Notes: generated by a model not told the origin, from the sequence alone. A DNA stretch of 64,000 nucleotides from Egicoccus sp035462025 (GCA_035462025.1 DATHUR010000181.1:1-64000), one strand, 5' to 3'; counted from the stretch's first letter, positions 43,952 through 52,100 are shown. Made by a program: numbers and translations.

Positions 43952-45846
43952 AGCGGGCCCTGCTCGCGGTCGCCGCGCTGGTCGTCGTGGCCGGTGCCGG
44001 TGGTTGGTGGTGGTGGAACAACCGGGACCCGGGCCCGGTTCCGGCCGCCGAGGCGTTCGTCTCCGCCTGGGACGACGGCGACCTCGCCGGCGGTCCGGTC
44101 GCCGGCGCGCCGGCCACGGTCCGCGAGCGGTACACGACCCTCACGAGCGGGCTCATGGAAGGGCTCGGGATCGAGGCACCGTCGGTGACACTGACCTCGG
44201 TGTCGGAGCCCGCGGAAGACCGCGCGACGGCCGAGTTCACGGTGACCTGGACCCTGCCCGACGGCCAACCGTGGAGCTACGCGACGTCCGGCGACCTCGC
44301 CCGCGGTGAGCAGGGCTGGCAGGTCGAGTTCACGCCCGGGCTCGTTCATCCCGACCTGACCGACGACCTGCGGCTGGCGACCACGCGGACGCGTCCGCAA
44401 CGCGGCGACGTCCTCGCCGCGGACGGCACGCCGCTGGTGACCGACCGTCCGGTCATCGACGTCGGCGTCCACCCCGCGCGGGTCGAGGACGTGGACACCC
44501 TGGTGGCGACGTTGCGCGACGTCCTCGACATCTCCGGCGACGGCCTCGAGGAGCGCATCACCTCGGTCGACCCCGACCAGTTCGTACCGGTCATCACCCT
44601 GCGCGAGGACGCCTGGGACGACGTCGAAGCGGACCTGCGCGACCTGGCCGGGGTGGTCGGCCGCCGCGGTGAGTTGCCGTTGGCACCGACGGCCGAGTTC
44701 GCCCGACCACTGCTGGGGCGGGCCGGGCCGGTCACCGCCGAACTCGTCGAACAGCATCCCGACCGCTACGCCGCGGGCGACACGGCCGGCCTCTCGGGCC
44801 TGCTGCGCCGCTACGACGACCACCTCGCCGGACGCCCCGGCATGCAGATCGTGGCAACCCCGGTCGACGGCGCGCCGGAGGGCACGCCGACCACGGTGCT
44901 CCACGAACGGCGGCCCGTCGACGGCGACCCGGTCCGGATCACGCTCGACGAGGCCATCCAACGGGCCGCCGACGCGACGCTCGCCGACGTGGCGTTCCCC
45001 AGCGCGCTGGTCGCGATCCGGGTCGGCGACGGCCACGTCGTCGCGGTCGCCAACGGTCCGGGCACGGGCGGCCTCGACATCGCCACCCAGGGCCGGTACG
45101 CGCCGGGGTCGACGTTCAAGGTCGTCACGACCGCGGCCCTGCTCGAACAGGGTCTCACCATCGACGAAACCGTCGACTGCCCGGCAGAGGCGGTCGTCGA
45201 CGGCCGGGCGTTCACCAACGCCGAGGACGGCGCCCGCGGCGCGATCCCGTTCCGCGAGGCGTTCGCGCAGTCGTGCAACACCACGTTCGTGTCGCTCGCC
45301 GGCGACCTCGGACCCGACGCGTTGGCGACGGCGGCGGCCGGCTTAGGTCTCGGCGGCTCCCACACGCTGGGCATCGACGCCTTCTCCGGCGAGGTGCCGA
45401 CCACCGAACCCGGCACCGACCAGGCCGCCTCGGCGATCGGGCAGGGCCGCATCCTGGCCAGCCCGCTCGCGATGGCGGACGTCGCGGCGACGGTGGCCCG
45501 CGGGGCCCACCTACCTCCCTCGCTGGTCCTCGCGCCGCATCCCGGGGACGCCGCCGAGGAACGATCTCTCGACCCCGCGGTCGCCGCCACCCTGCAGCAG
45601 TTGATGCGCGAGGTGGTGACCGACGGGAGCGGCGGCGCGGTCGCCGACGTCCCGGGAGCACCCGTTCACGGCAAGACGGGGACGGCCGAGTACGGCACCA
45701 CGACACCGCCGCGCACCCACGCGTGGTTCATCGGGTTCCAGGACGACCTCGCGTTCGCGGTGCTGGTCGCCGAGACCGAGGACAGCTTCGGCGGCCGGGT
45801 CGCCGCGCCGTTGGCCGCCGACTTCCTGCGCCGACTGGCGGGCTGA
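43948..45846 (+). CDS. MecA-type class B penicillin-binding protein (transpeptidase), second paralogue
   Basis: This 632-residue protein has an N-terminal membrane helix (LLAVAALVVVAGAGGWWWW) and an NTF2-like MecA domain (AEAFVSAWDDGDLAG). A conventional RGDVLAADGTPLVTDRPV dimerisation start leads into the transpeptidase domain. Motifs are STFK near residue 387, SCN near 441 and KTG near 575. The domain order equals that of the PBP at 40207. Its GTG overlaps the rimK stop. It likely forms peptidoglycan crosslinks, possibly with low beta-lactam affinity like MecA, which is inference. Confidence 0.92.
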   Translation: MKRALLAVAALVVVAGAGGWWWWNNRDPGPVPAAEAFVSAWDDGDLAGGPVAGAPATVRERYTTLTSGLMEGLGIEAPSVTLTSVSEPAEDRATAEFTVTWTLPDGQPWSYATSGDLARGEQGWQVEFTPGLVHPDLTDDLRLATTRTRPQRGDVLAADGTPLVTDRPVIDVGVHPARVEDVDTLVATLRDVLDISGDGLEERITSVDPDQFVPVITLREDAWDDVEADLRDLAGVVGRRGELPLAPTAEFARPLLGRAGPVTAELVEQHPDRYAAGDTAGLSGLLRRYDDHLAGRPGMQIVATPVDGAPEGTPTTVLHERRPVDGDPVRITLDEAIQRAADATLADVAFPSALVAIRVGDGHVVAVANGPGTGGLDIATQGRYAPGSTFKVVTTAALLEQGLTIDETVDCPAEAVVDGRAFTNAEDGARGAIPFREAFAQSCNTTFVSLAGDLGPDALATAAAGLGLGGSHTLGIDAFSGEVPTTEPGTDQAASAIGQGRILASPLAMADVAATVARGAHLPPSLVLAPHPGDAAEERSLDPAVAATLQQLMREVVTDGSGGAVADVPGAPVHGKTGTAEYGTTTPPRTHAWFIGFQDDLAFAVLVAETEDSFGGRVAAPLAADFLRRLAG

Positions 45847-45854
45847 GCCCCGGA

Positions 45855-47252
45855 TCAGCGGGCCGCGGACGTGTCGGCGACGACGGCGTCCCACGCCTTG
45901 CGCGCCCCGATCAGGACCGGGTCCCACAGCGGCGAGAACGGCGGCGCGTACGACAGGTCGACGTTGAGCAGTTCCTCGACCGTCATGTTGTTCCACAGCG
46001 CGGCGGCGAACGTGTCGATCCGCTTGCACGAGCCCTCGCCGCCCACGATCTGTGCGCCGAGGAGGCGTCCCGACCGCCGCTCGGCGACCACCTTGACGTC
46101 CATTGTCGCCGTGTCGGGCCAGTAGCCCGCCTTCGTCGTGGTCTCGACCGTCGCGCAGACCGGGTGGTACCCGGCCGCCTCGGCGTCACGTTCGCCCAGG
46201 CCGGTACGGCCGATCTCGACCCCGCACACCTTGGTCACCGCGGTCCCGAGCACCCCCGGGAAGGTGGCGTACCCACCGCCGAGGTTGATCCCCGCGACCC
46301 GTCCCGTCTTGTTCGCGATCGTCCCGAGCGCGATCGCCGCCGGGGCGCGAGTGACCCGGTGGTGCACCTCGGCACAGTCCCCCGCCGCCCAGACCCCCTC
46401 GACGCGCGTGCGCTGGCGGACGTCGACGACGACCCCGCCGGTCTCGGGTCCGACCGGGATGCCCGCGTCGCGTGCGAGGGCGCTGTTCGGCCTGGTGCCG
46501 AGGCCCAGGATCACCACGTCGGCGTCGAGGGTGCCGCTGCCGGTCACCACGGCCCGCGGGGCGCCGTCGGCGTGCTCGACGCCGTCGACGGAGGTGCCCA
46601 GGTGCAGTCGGATGCCCATGCCGCGCATCGCCTGTGCGACCCGCTCCCCCATGTCCGCGTCGAGCGTCGACATGGGCCGATCGGAGCGTTCGACGAGGTC
46701 GACCTCGTACCCGCGCACGACCATGGCCTCGGCCATCTCGAGCCCGATGTAGCCGGCCCCGACGACGACGGCGCGACGCACCTCGCGACCGTCGAGGTGG
46801 TCGAGGATGGCCTGCCCGTCGTCGAGGGTCTGCACCCCGAACACGCCCGGCCCGTCGAGTCCGGGGATGTCGGGGCGCACGGGGGCGGCGCCGGTGGCCA
46901 GCAGCAGCTGGTCGTAGCCGATCTGCTCCTCACGTCCGGCGTCGAGGTCGCGGACCGTGACACGACCGGCCTGGGTGTCGATGGCGACCACCTCGTGGCG
47001 GATGCGCGCATCGATGGCGTGCTTCTCGCGGAACTGCCGGGGGGTGCGGACCACGAGGTCCTCGCGGTCGTCGACCACCTCACCGATCCAGTACGGGATC
47101 CCGCAGGCGGAGTACGACGTGTCGGTGCCCCGCTCGAAGACCACGATCTCGAGGTCGTCGGGGCCGCGGCGGCGGCGGGCCTGGCTGGCGGCGCTCATCC
47201 CCGCGGCGTCACCACCGACCACGACGAGACGCTGCCGCCCGCCGGCGGTCAT
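45855..47252 (-). CDS. FAD-dependent CoA-disulfide reductase / NADH oxidase-type flavoprotein
   Basis: This 465-residue class III pyridine nucleotide-disulfide reductase has FAD motif VVVGGDAAGMSAASQARR near residue 10. Its single redox Cys is C50 in SYSACGIPYWIG. The NADH motif VVVGAGYIGLEMAEAM is near 162, the ATG-type LLLATGAAPVRPD near 120, and VWAAGDCAEVHH lies in the FAD domain. The C-terminal dimerisation domain includes AYAPPFSPLWDPVL, as in CoADR. It may keep CoA or another low-molecular thiol reduced. The ATG overlaps the nitrobindin stop. Confidence 0.9.
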   Translation of the reverse strand: MTAGGRQRLVVVGGDAAGMSAASQARRRRGPDDLEIVVFERGTDTSYSACGIPYWIGEVVDDREDLVVRTPRQFREKHAIDARIRHEVVAIDTQAGRVTVRDLDAGREEQIGYDQLLLATGAAPVRPDIPGLDGPGVFGVQTLDDGQAILDHLDGREVRRAVVVGAGYIGLEMAEAMVVRGYEVDLVERSDRPMSTLDADMGERVAQAMRGMGIRLHLGTSVDGVEHADGAPRAVVTGSGTLDADVVILGLGTRPNSALARDAGIPVGPETGGVVVDVRQRTRVEGVWAAGDCAEVHHRVTRAPAAIALGTIANKTGRVAGINLGGGYATFPGVLGTAVTKVCGVEIGRTGLGERDAEAAGYHPVCATVETTTKAGYWPDTATMDVKVVAERRSGRLLGAQIVGGEGSCKRIDTFAAALWNNMTVEELLNVDLSYAPPFSPLWDPVLIGARKAWDAVVADTSAAR

Positions 47253-47746
47253 GACGCGTCCGCGGTGCGGTGCAGGGTGGCGGCGAGGTGGTGGGTCTCG
47301 GGCGTGTCCGCGTGCGCCATCCACAGGTCGTAGGCGAGCGTGTCGCCCTCGAGCACGAACCGGCGGCGCAGCGCGTGGACGGCCTTGGCCGTCGAGGTGC
47401 GGCCGAGACCGGTCGCCCGCAGGTCGAGCACGCCCTCGTGGAACTCGCCCTCGTCCACCTCGACGATGCCGAACGGGTGGGCGACCACGAGTTCGACGCG
47501 GACCGGCCGCTCCGGTGCCGGGGTCACGACCCGCAGGTACCCGCTCTCGCTGTGCATGGGCGCGCCGGTGGCGGGGTGGCGGGTGCGCTGGGCATAGGCG
47601 AAGAACGGCTTGCCGACGTGGGTGAACGTCACCTGCTCGAGGTAGGTGAAGTCCTCGATGGTCGGGTAGTGGCCGGCGCCCTCGCCGGCCCACGTGCCCG
47701 CCAGGCCGGCGAGCGGCCCGAGGTTCGGGTGCAGATCGACACTCAT
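47249..47746 (-). CDS. Nitrobindin-like heme-binding beta-barrel protein (FABP/THAP4 family)
   Basis: This 165-residue protein has the nitrobindin hallmark GTWAGEGAGHYPTI at about residues 18-31, the THVGKPFFAYAQRT segment and a C-terminal HHLAATLHR containing the candidate proximal heme histidine. Bacterial nitrobindins bind ferric heme and can isomerise peroxynitrite to nitrate. The start ATG is 5 bp from the FKBP stop. Together with the flavoprotein downstream it forms a likely redox-protective operon. Confidence 0.9.
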   Translation of the reverse strand: MSVDLHPNLGPLAGLAGTWAGEGAGHYPTIEDFTYLEQVTFTHVGKPFFAYAQRTRHPATGAPMHSESGYLRVVTPAPERPVRVELVVAHPFGIVEVDEGEFHEGVLDLRATGLGRTSTAKAVHALRRRFVLEGDTLAYDLWMAHADTPETHHLAATLHRTADAS

Positions 47747-47751
47747 CGCGG

Positions 47752-48132
47752 CTACAGCACGGCGAGCAGGTCGACGACGAACACCAGGGTCTCGCCGGGT
47801 GCGATGACGCCGCCGGCCCCGCGATCGCCGTAGGCGAGGTCGGCAGGGATGATCAGCCGGCGCCGGCCGCCGACCCGCATGCCCTGGACCCCCTGGTCCC
47901 ACCCGTCGATGACCTCGCGGGCGCCGAGGCCGAAGGTGAACGGCCCGCGCTCCCACGAGGCGTCGAACTCCTGGCGGTCGGACCAGGCGATGCCGACGTA
48001 GTGGACCGAGACCCGCGTACCGGCGACCGCCTCGTCACCATCGCCGACGACGAGGTCGTCGCGGACCAATTCGCTCGGCGGCGGCGTCCCCGGCTCGGGC
48101 AGGTCGGCGGCCGGGTCGGGTCGCTGTGGCAT
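47752..48132 (-). CDS. FKBP-type peptidyl-prolyl cis-trans isomerase
   Basis: This 126-residue protein is a single FKBP domain with a short Pro-rich N-terminus. Typical segments are VSVHYVGIAWSDRQEFDASWERG, FTFGLGAREVIDGWDQGVQGM and LIIPADLAYGDRGAGGVIAPGETLVF. No signal peptide is seen, so it is cytoplasmic. It heads the FKBP-nitrobindin-flavoprotein transcript with 5-bp spacing to the next gene. Confidence 0.93.
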   Translation of the reverse strand: MPQRPDPAADLPEPGTPPPSELVRDDLVVGDGDEAVAGTRVSVHYVGIAWSDRQEFDASWERGPFTFGLGAREVIDGWDQGVQGMRVGGRRRLIIPADLAYGDRGAGGVIAPGETLVFVVDLLAVL

Positions 48133-48207
48133 GTCGTGGTCCTGTCGGGCCGCGGCCGTGTCGAGGGCACCTCACGAGGTGAGCGGGGTGGATCGCCGCT
48201 GCGCGCG

Positions 48208-48228
48208 GCCGAGGTTAGCCCCCTCGGC
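48208..48228. promoter_or_regulatory. 7-bp perfect hairpin upstream of the CaCA antiporter
   Basis: GCCGAGG and CCTCGGC are separated by a 7-nt loop. A second inverted repeat, CACCTC-AC-GAGGTG, lies at 48168-48181. Both sit between the FKBP and antiporter genes, upstream of the antiporter -10. They may be operators. Confidence 0.35.
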
Positions 48229-48253
48229 GATTCGGGGAGGCGCCGCCACGGGG

Positions 48254-48259
48254 TAGCGT
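48254..48259 (+). promoter_or_regulatory. Candidate -10 box giving a leaderless antiporter mRNA
   Basis: TAGCGT is followed by only 7 nt before the ATG at 48267, so transcription would begin at or next to the start codon. A TTCGGG 17 bp upstream could be the -35. Confidence 0.4.
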
Positions 48260-48266
48260 CGACCCC

Positions 48267-49208
48267 ATGCTGCTGCCCGTCATCGGCGTCGTCGCCGGCC
48301 TCGCCCTCCTCACGCTCTCGGCCGACCAGTTCGTTGCCGGGGCGGCTCGCATCGCTGCCGCGATGCGACTTTCCGCGGTCGTCATCGGCGCCGTCGTGAT
48401 CGGCTTCGGCACCAGCGCCCCGGAGATGGTCGTGTCGGCGATCGCCGCCGGTCGGGGCTCACTCGACATCGCGGTCGGCAACATCGTCGGGTCCAACGTC
48501 GCCAACCTCAGCCTGGTGCTCGGGGTGGCGGGACTGGTCACGCCGATCGTGGTCGGCTCGAAGGTCCTGCGCCGCGAGGCACCGCTGTCGCTGGGCCTGA
48601 CCCTGGTGTTCGCGGTGCTCGTGCAGGGTGGGCTGAGCCGCTGGAACGCCGTCGTGCTCGGACTGCTGCTCGTCGGCGCGCTGACGGTGATCCTGCGCCA
48701 GGCCCGCACCGGGGACGACGTGCTGAGCGGCGAGGTCGACGAGTACCTCGGCGACGAGCCGCCCTCGCTGCCCCGCGAGTGGGTCCGCACGGTGCTCGGT
48801 CTGCTGGGGACCCTCGCCGCAGCGCAGATCCTGGTCACCTCCGCGACCACGATCGCCGCGGAGGTCGGTCTCGCCGAGGGCTTCGTCGGCCTGACCATCG
48901 TGGCGATCGGGACCTCGCTGCCCGAGTTGGCCACGGCGGTGCAGGCGGCCCGGAAGGGCGAGACGGACCTGATCGTCGGGAACCTGTTGGGCAGCAACCT
49001 GTTCAACGTCGGGGCCGTCGCCGCGATGGCCGGGCTGGTCGGCCCGGGACCGCTGGCCGACCCGACGATCGTCGGGTTCGCAACGGTGCTTATGGTGGCC
49101 GTCGCCCTGCTCGCGACCCTGTTCATGGCCAGCGGCCGCCGAGTGGTGCGGTGGGAGGCCGCCGTGCTGCTGGTCGGCTACCTCGTCTGCGTGCCGCTGC
49201 TGGCCTGA
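48267..49208 (+). CDS. CaCA-superfamily Na+/Ca2+-type cation antiporter (YrbG-like)
   Basis: This 313-residue membrane protein has the two inverted alpha repeats of cation/Ca2+ exchangers: GFGTSAPEMVVS with GNIVGSNVANL, and AIGTSLPELATA with GNLLGSNLFNV. Both halves keep the ion-binding Glu in (S/L)PE. About ten transmembrane helices are predicted, with a hydrophilic central loop (RTGDDVLSGEVDEYLGDEP). It likely exchanges calcium or sodium. No Shine-Dalgarno is seen, consistent with a leaderless transcript. Confidence 0.9.
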   Translation: MLLPVIGVVAGLALLTLSADQFVAGAARIAAAMRLSAVVIGAVVIGFGTSAPEMVVSAIAAGRGSLDIAVGNIVGSNVANLSLVLGVAGLVTPIVVGSKVLRREAPLSLGLTLVFAVLVQGGLSRWNAVVLGLLLVGALTVILRQARTGDDVLSGEVDEYLGDEPPSLPREWVRTVLGLLGTLAAAQILVTSATTIAAEVGLAEGFVGLTIVAIGTSLPELATAVQAARKGETDLIVGNLLGSNLFNVGAVAAMAGLVGPGPLADPTIVGFATVLMVAVALLATLFMASGRRVVRWEAAVLLVGYLVCVPLLA

Positions 49209-49215
49209 GCGGGTC

Positions 49216-50112
49216 TCAGGCCTCGTCCTCGGGCGGGTCGGGAGGCGACGGTTGCGGCTCGGTCGGCTGGGGCCGCGGTTCGGGGTCAGGCTCCGGCTCG
49301 GTCGGTTCGGACACCGTCGGCCCCGGTGCAGGCTCGGTGGGCTCGGGCTCGGTCGGCTCGGGTGCAGGCTCGCTCGGCTCCGGCTCGGGTTCCGGCTCGG
49401 GTTCCGGCTCGGATTCGCTCGGCTCGGGCTCGGGGGCACTGCGGCGGGGCTGCCGTTCGGCGCGGACCGGCTCGCGCATCAAGCGGTCGAGGTCGTCGTA
49501 CCACCCGTCCTCGACCGCACGGACCGGCCGGTCGAGGTTGACGGCGTCGGGAGCGGGTACGACCTCGGGTCCGTCGCAGTCGGGCCCGGTGAGCTCGCGC
49601 ACCTGTTCGACCTCGGTGGGCTGTTCGCCGACCAGGGCGACACGCACACGCAGTTCGGCGACGACCTGCCCGCAGGCGGGCTCGCCGGCGGGCAGCAGAC
49701 GCAGCGGGGAGACGGCGAGTTCGCCTGCGCTCATCGGCCGGGCCGCCGGACCGTCGATCACGACCGGGGCGGGACCGTCGTCGGGCCCACGGACAGCCGC
49801 GTACACGACCAACCTCGTGTCGGGGTCAAGGACGCGGCCGTTGCCATCGGTCAGGGCGACCCGCACCGGTGCACGGTGGTCGGGGACGAGGTGCAGCGGG
49901 GTCATCAGGTGCAGTCGCAGGCCGGGTCCGCCGGTCTGTGCGACGGTCACCGCCGTCTCGACCTCCGCATCGCCGGCCGCCGCCCGGACGAGACCGTCGT
50001 CCTCCCAGGTCGTGAGCGCCCACCAGCCGAGGGCGCCCAGTGCGAGCAACCACACCAGCGTCCCGGCCAGAATGCGTCCGGGTCGAACCACCTCTGCGCC
50101 CACGTGCCCCAC
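49216..50112 (-). CDS. Membrane-anchored protein with Pro/Glu-rich C-terminal tail, function unknown
   Basis: This 298-residue protein has one N-terminal transmembrane helix (about residues 15-33, LAGTLVWLLALGALGWWAL) and a compact middle domain with two Cys (EPACGQVV and TGPDCDGP). The roughly 75-residue tail is built from EPEP, PSEPEP and PTEPEP units, encoded by hexamer-like DNA repeats (about 49255-49440). The tail is probably a wall-spanning linker. The start is a GTG with GGAAAG upstream. No family is recognised. Confidence 0.72.
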   Translation of the reverse strand: MGHVGAEVVRPGRILAGTLVWLLALGALGWWALTTWEDDGLVRAAAGDAEVETAVTVAQTGGPGLRLHLMTPLHLVPDHRAPVRVALTDGNGRVLDPDTRLVVYAAVRGPDDGPAPVVIDGPAARPMSAGELAVSPLRLLPAGEPACGQVVAELRVRVALVGEQPTEVEQVRELTGPDCDGPEVVPAPDAVNLDRPVRAVEDGWYDDLDRLMREPVRAERQPRRSAPEPEPSESEPEPEPEPEPEPSEPAPEPTEPEPTEPAPGPTVSEPTEPEPDPEPRPQPTEPQPSPPDPPEDEA

Positions 50113-50229
50113 CGTCTTTCCATCGATGCCTGTCGGGCCAGTGTCACCTCCTGGACGCCTGACCGAAGGCGGCCGTTCGGGCCCCCGTCCGGCCGAGGGG
50201 ACACCGGTCGAGCGGCCGCTCCCGGCGCG

Positions 50230-50505
50230 TCAGACGCCGCCGGCCACGGCCGGCACGACCGAGACGGTGTCGTCGGCCCCGACCAGCGTGTCGAGACCGG
50301 CCCCGGAGCGGACGTCCTCGTCGCGCACGAAGACGTGGACGAAGCCATGCAGGCCGCCTTCGGCGTCGAGCAACCTTTCGGCGATCCCCGGATGCACCGC
50401 GTCGAGGTTGGCGATCACGCTGCGCACGTCGGGGCCGGGCACCGCGACCTCGGCCCGTCCGTCGGTGAGCCGGCGCAGGGGCGAGGGGACTCGGACGATG
50501 GGCAT
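50230..50505 (-). CDS. CysO-like MoaD/ThiS sulfur carrier protein
   Basis: This 91-residue ubiquitin-fold protein resembles mycobacterial CysO. It has IVRVPSPLRRLTDG at the N-terminus, DAVHPGIAERLLD, VHVFVRDEDVRSGAGLDTLV, and the tail VSVVPAVAGGV. Carriers of this kind are thiocarboxylated on a terminal Gly-Gly for cysteine or cofactor synthesis. Here one Val follows the Gly-Gly, so trimming would be needed before activation. No CysM or Mec+ gene is next to it. The ribosome-binding site GAGGAG is strong. Confidence 0.88.
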   Translation of the reverse strand: MPIVRVPSPLRRLTDGRAEVAVPGPDVRSVIANLDAVHPGIAERLLDAEGGLHGFVHVFVRDEDVRSGAGLDTLVGADDTVSVVPAVAGGV

Positions 50506-50593
50506 CGGATCTCCTCGCGAGCACAGGGCTGGTTCGCGGACGCCGCCGCGGTCGGGCGTCATACTCGCACGAGACCGCGGGAAGGACGCGTGC

Positions 50594-51037
50594 ATGCAGG
50601 GCGACCGCCCCGTCGTCCTCGTCGTCGACGACGAGGAGGACGTCGTCGTGCTGTGCCGCGTGAATCTCGAATTCGAGGGCTACGAGGTCATCGAGGCCGC
50701 CGACGGCGAGGACGCCATGGTCAAGGTGCGCGAGCACCGGCCCGATGCGGTGTTGCTCGACGTGATGCTGCCCCGGCTCGACGGCTGGCAGGTGCTGGCC
50801 GCGATCAAGGCCGACCCCGACCTCCACGACACGCCGGTCGTGCTGCTGACGGCCAGGATGCTCGACGACGACCAGATCCGGGGCTGGTCTGCGGGGGCGG
50901 CCGACTACATCACCAAGCCGTTCTCGCCGCTGACGCTGTCGCAGGTCCTGCAGGACGTGCTCGCCACGACTCCCGAGGACGAGGAGCGGCGACGCCGCAT
51001 GATCCTCGACAAGCTCGAACTGCTGCGCGACTCCTAG
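50594..51037 (+). CDS. Single-domain response regulator (CheY-like receiver)
   Basis: This 147-residue protein is one receiver domain. Acidic residues are in VVDDEED near residue 12, the phosphorylatable Asp is about 56 (LLDVMLPRLDGW) and the conserved Lys is in YITKPF near 107. A short basic helical tail follows (EERRRRMILDKLELL) but no output domain. No histidine kinase gene is adjacent. The ribosome-binding site GAAGGA is strong. The stop TAG shares a CTAG with the convergent LytR_C gene. Confidence 0.9.
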   Translation: MQGDRPVVLVVDDEEDVVVLCRVNLEFEGYEVIEAADGEDAMVKVREHRPDAVLLDVMLPRLDGWQVLAAIKADPDLHDTPVVLLTARMLDDDQIRGWSAGAADYITKPFSPLTLSQVLQDVLATTPEDEERRRRMILDKLELLRDS

Positions 51038-51717
51038 CCGCGATCCGCGCCGACCACGACGTGCACGGTGACCGACTCGGACAGGTTGCCCGGCTGCGGC
51101 CGCACGTCACCCGCGCCGATCGCCGCAGCGACCTGCCGGGCGGCAGCTTCGTTGCCCTCGGTCCACAGCACCGTCGTGACCTGGTAGTCGAGGGCCTGGT
51201 TCTCGGCGACGACGCGGTATCCCTGCCCGCGCAGGTCCTCGGACACCTCGCGCATCGCCACGCCCCCATCGGCCTTGTAGCCGTCGAGGACCTGGATCGA
51301 GATGTCGCCGGGCGGGATCGTCGCGGCCGGCTCCTCGGTGGGCTGCTCCGAGGTCGGTTCGGGCTCCGGCTCGGGCTCGGTCGAGGGCTCCTCGGACGGC
51401 TCCTCGGATTCCGGTTCGGGTTGGTCGGACGCCGTCTCGCTCGGCTCGTCGGTCGCCTCGGGCTCCGACTCCGGCGCGGTCGGCGACGGAGCCGGGTCCG
51501 CCGGTTCCGACGTCGGCTCCTCGGGGGTGGCGGTTGGCTCGGCGTCGGCGCCCTCGTCGCCGGCCGCCAGCGGCTCGGGCTCGGGGGCGTCGTCCAGCGT
51601 GCCGACGAACGCGAAGGCACCCGAGGTCACCGCGATCACGGCGAGGGCCGCACCGAGCTTGCGGGCGACGGCCGCGCCGGTGCCGGACCGTGAGGCTCGC
51701 CGTCGCGCCGTGTCCAT
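51034..51717 (-). CDS. LytR_C-domain envelope protein with Pro/Glu-rich linker
   Basis: This 227-residue protein has an N-terminal transmembrane segment (about residues 20-38), then about 95 residues of EPEP/EEPS-type low-complexity linker, then a C-terminal LytR_C domain. The domain runs ISIQVLDGYKADGGVAMREV, LRGQGYRVV, QVTTVLWTEGNEAAARQVAAAIG and ends VTVHVVVGADRG. LytR_C domains occur at the ends of wall-polymer ligases and as stand-alone secreted proteins of unknown role. It lies 12 bp after the DUF3263 gene, an arrangement I recall in other actinobacteria. Confidence 0.82.
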   Translation of the reverse strand: MDTARRRASRSGTGAAVARKLGAALAVIAVTSGAFAFVGTLDDAPEPEPLAAGDEGADAEPTATPEEPTSEPADPAPSPTAPESEPEATDEPSETASDQPEPESEEPSEEPSTEPEPEPEPTSEQPTEEPAATIPPGDISIQVLDGYKADGGVAMREVSEDLRGQGYRVVAENQALDYQVTTVLWTEGNEAAARQVAAAIGAGDVRPQPGNLSESVTVHVVVGADRG

Positions 51718-51729
51718 CGCTGGAGGCCT

Positions 51730-52023
51730 TTAGCGGGCGTCGGCGCCCAGACGGTTCTCGGCGCGCTGACGCTGGCGGGCGGCACGCAGACGGCGCAGCC
51801 GCTTGACCAGCATCGGGTCGTAGGCCAGGGCCGCCTCGTCGTCGATGACACGGTTGAGCAACTGGTAGTAGCGCGTCGGGGACAGGTCGAACTGGTCCTT
51901 GACCGCCTGCTCCTTGGCACCGGCGTAGCGCCACCACTCACGCTCGAAGTCGAGGATCTGCTGGGCACGCACGTCGATACCCGACGCCTCGGCGGCGGCA
52001 GCGAATTCCTGCGGGTAGGTCAC
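51730..52023 (-). CDS. DUF3263 protein
   Basis: This 97-residue cytoplasmic protein matches DUF3263, a helix-turn-helix-like actinobacterial family. It contains ILDFEREWWRYAGAKEQAV, FDLSPTRYYQLLNRVIDD and ADP/DPMLVKRLRRLRAARQR with a basic C-terminus suited to nucleic acid binding. The GTG at 52023 has GGAG 6 nt upstream and begins the conserved part; a longer frame to 52065 is less likely. Function is unknown. Confidence 0.88.
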   Translation of the reverse strand: MTYPQEFAAAAEASGIDVRAQQILDFEREWWRYAGAKEQAVKDQFDLSPTRYYQLLNRVIDDEAALAYDPMLVKRLRRLRAARQRQRAENRLGADAR

Positions 52024-52100
52024 GGCGGGCTCCTGGATCGTCCGACGTCGACCAGTGTCCCCCACGAATCACATCCGTGCAACTACACGCGCGTCTTCGG

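Noticed and set aside
49255..49440. Repeat array as CRISPR or satellite DNA
   Set aside because: The repeats are short in-frame hexamer-like units encoding EPEP and SEPEP residues inside a gene, with no spacers.
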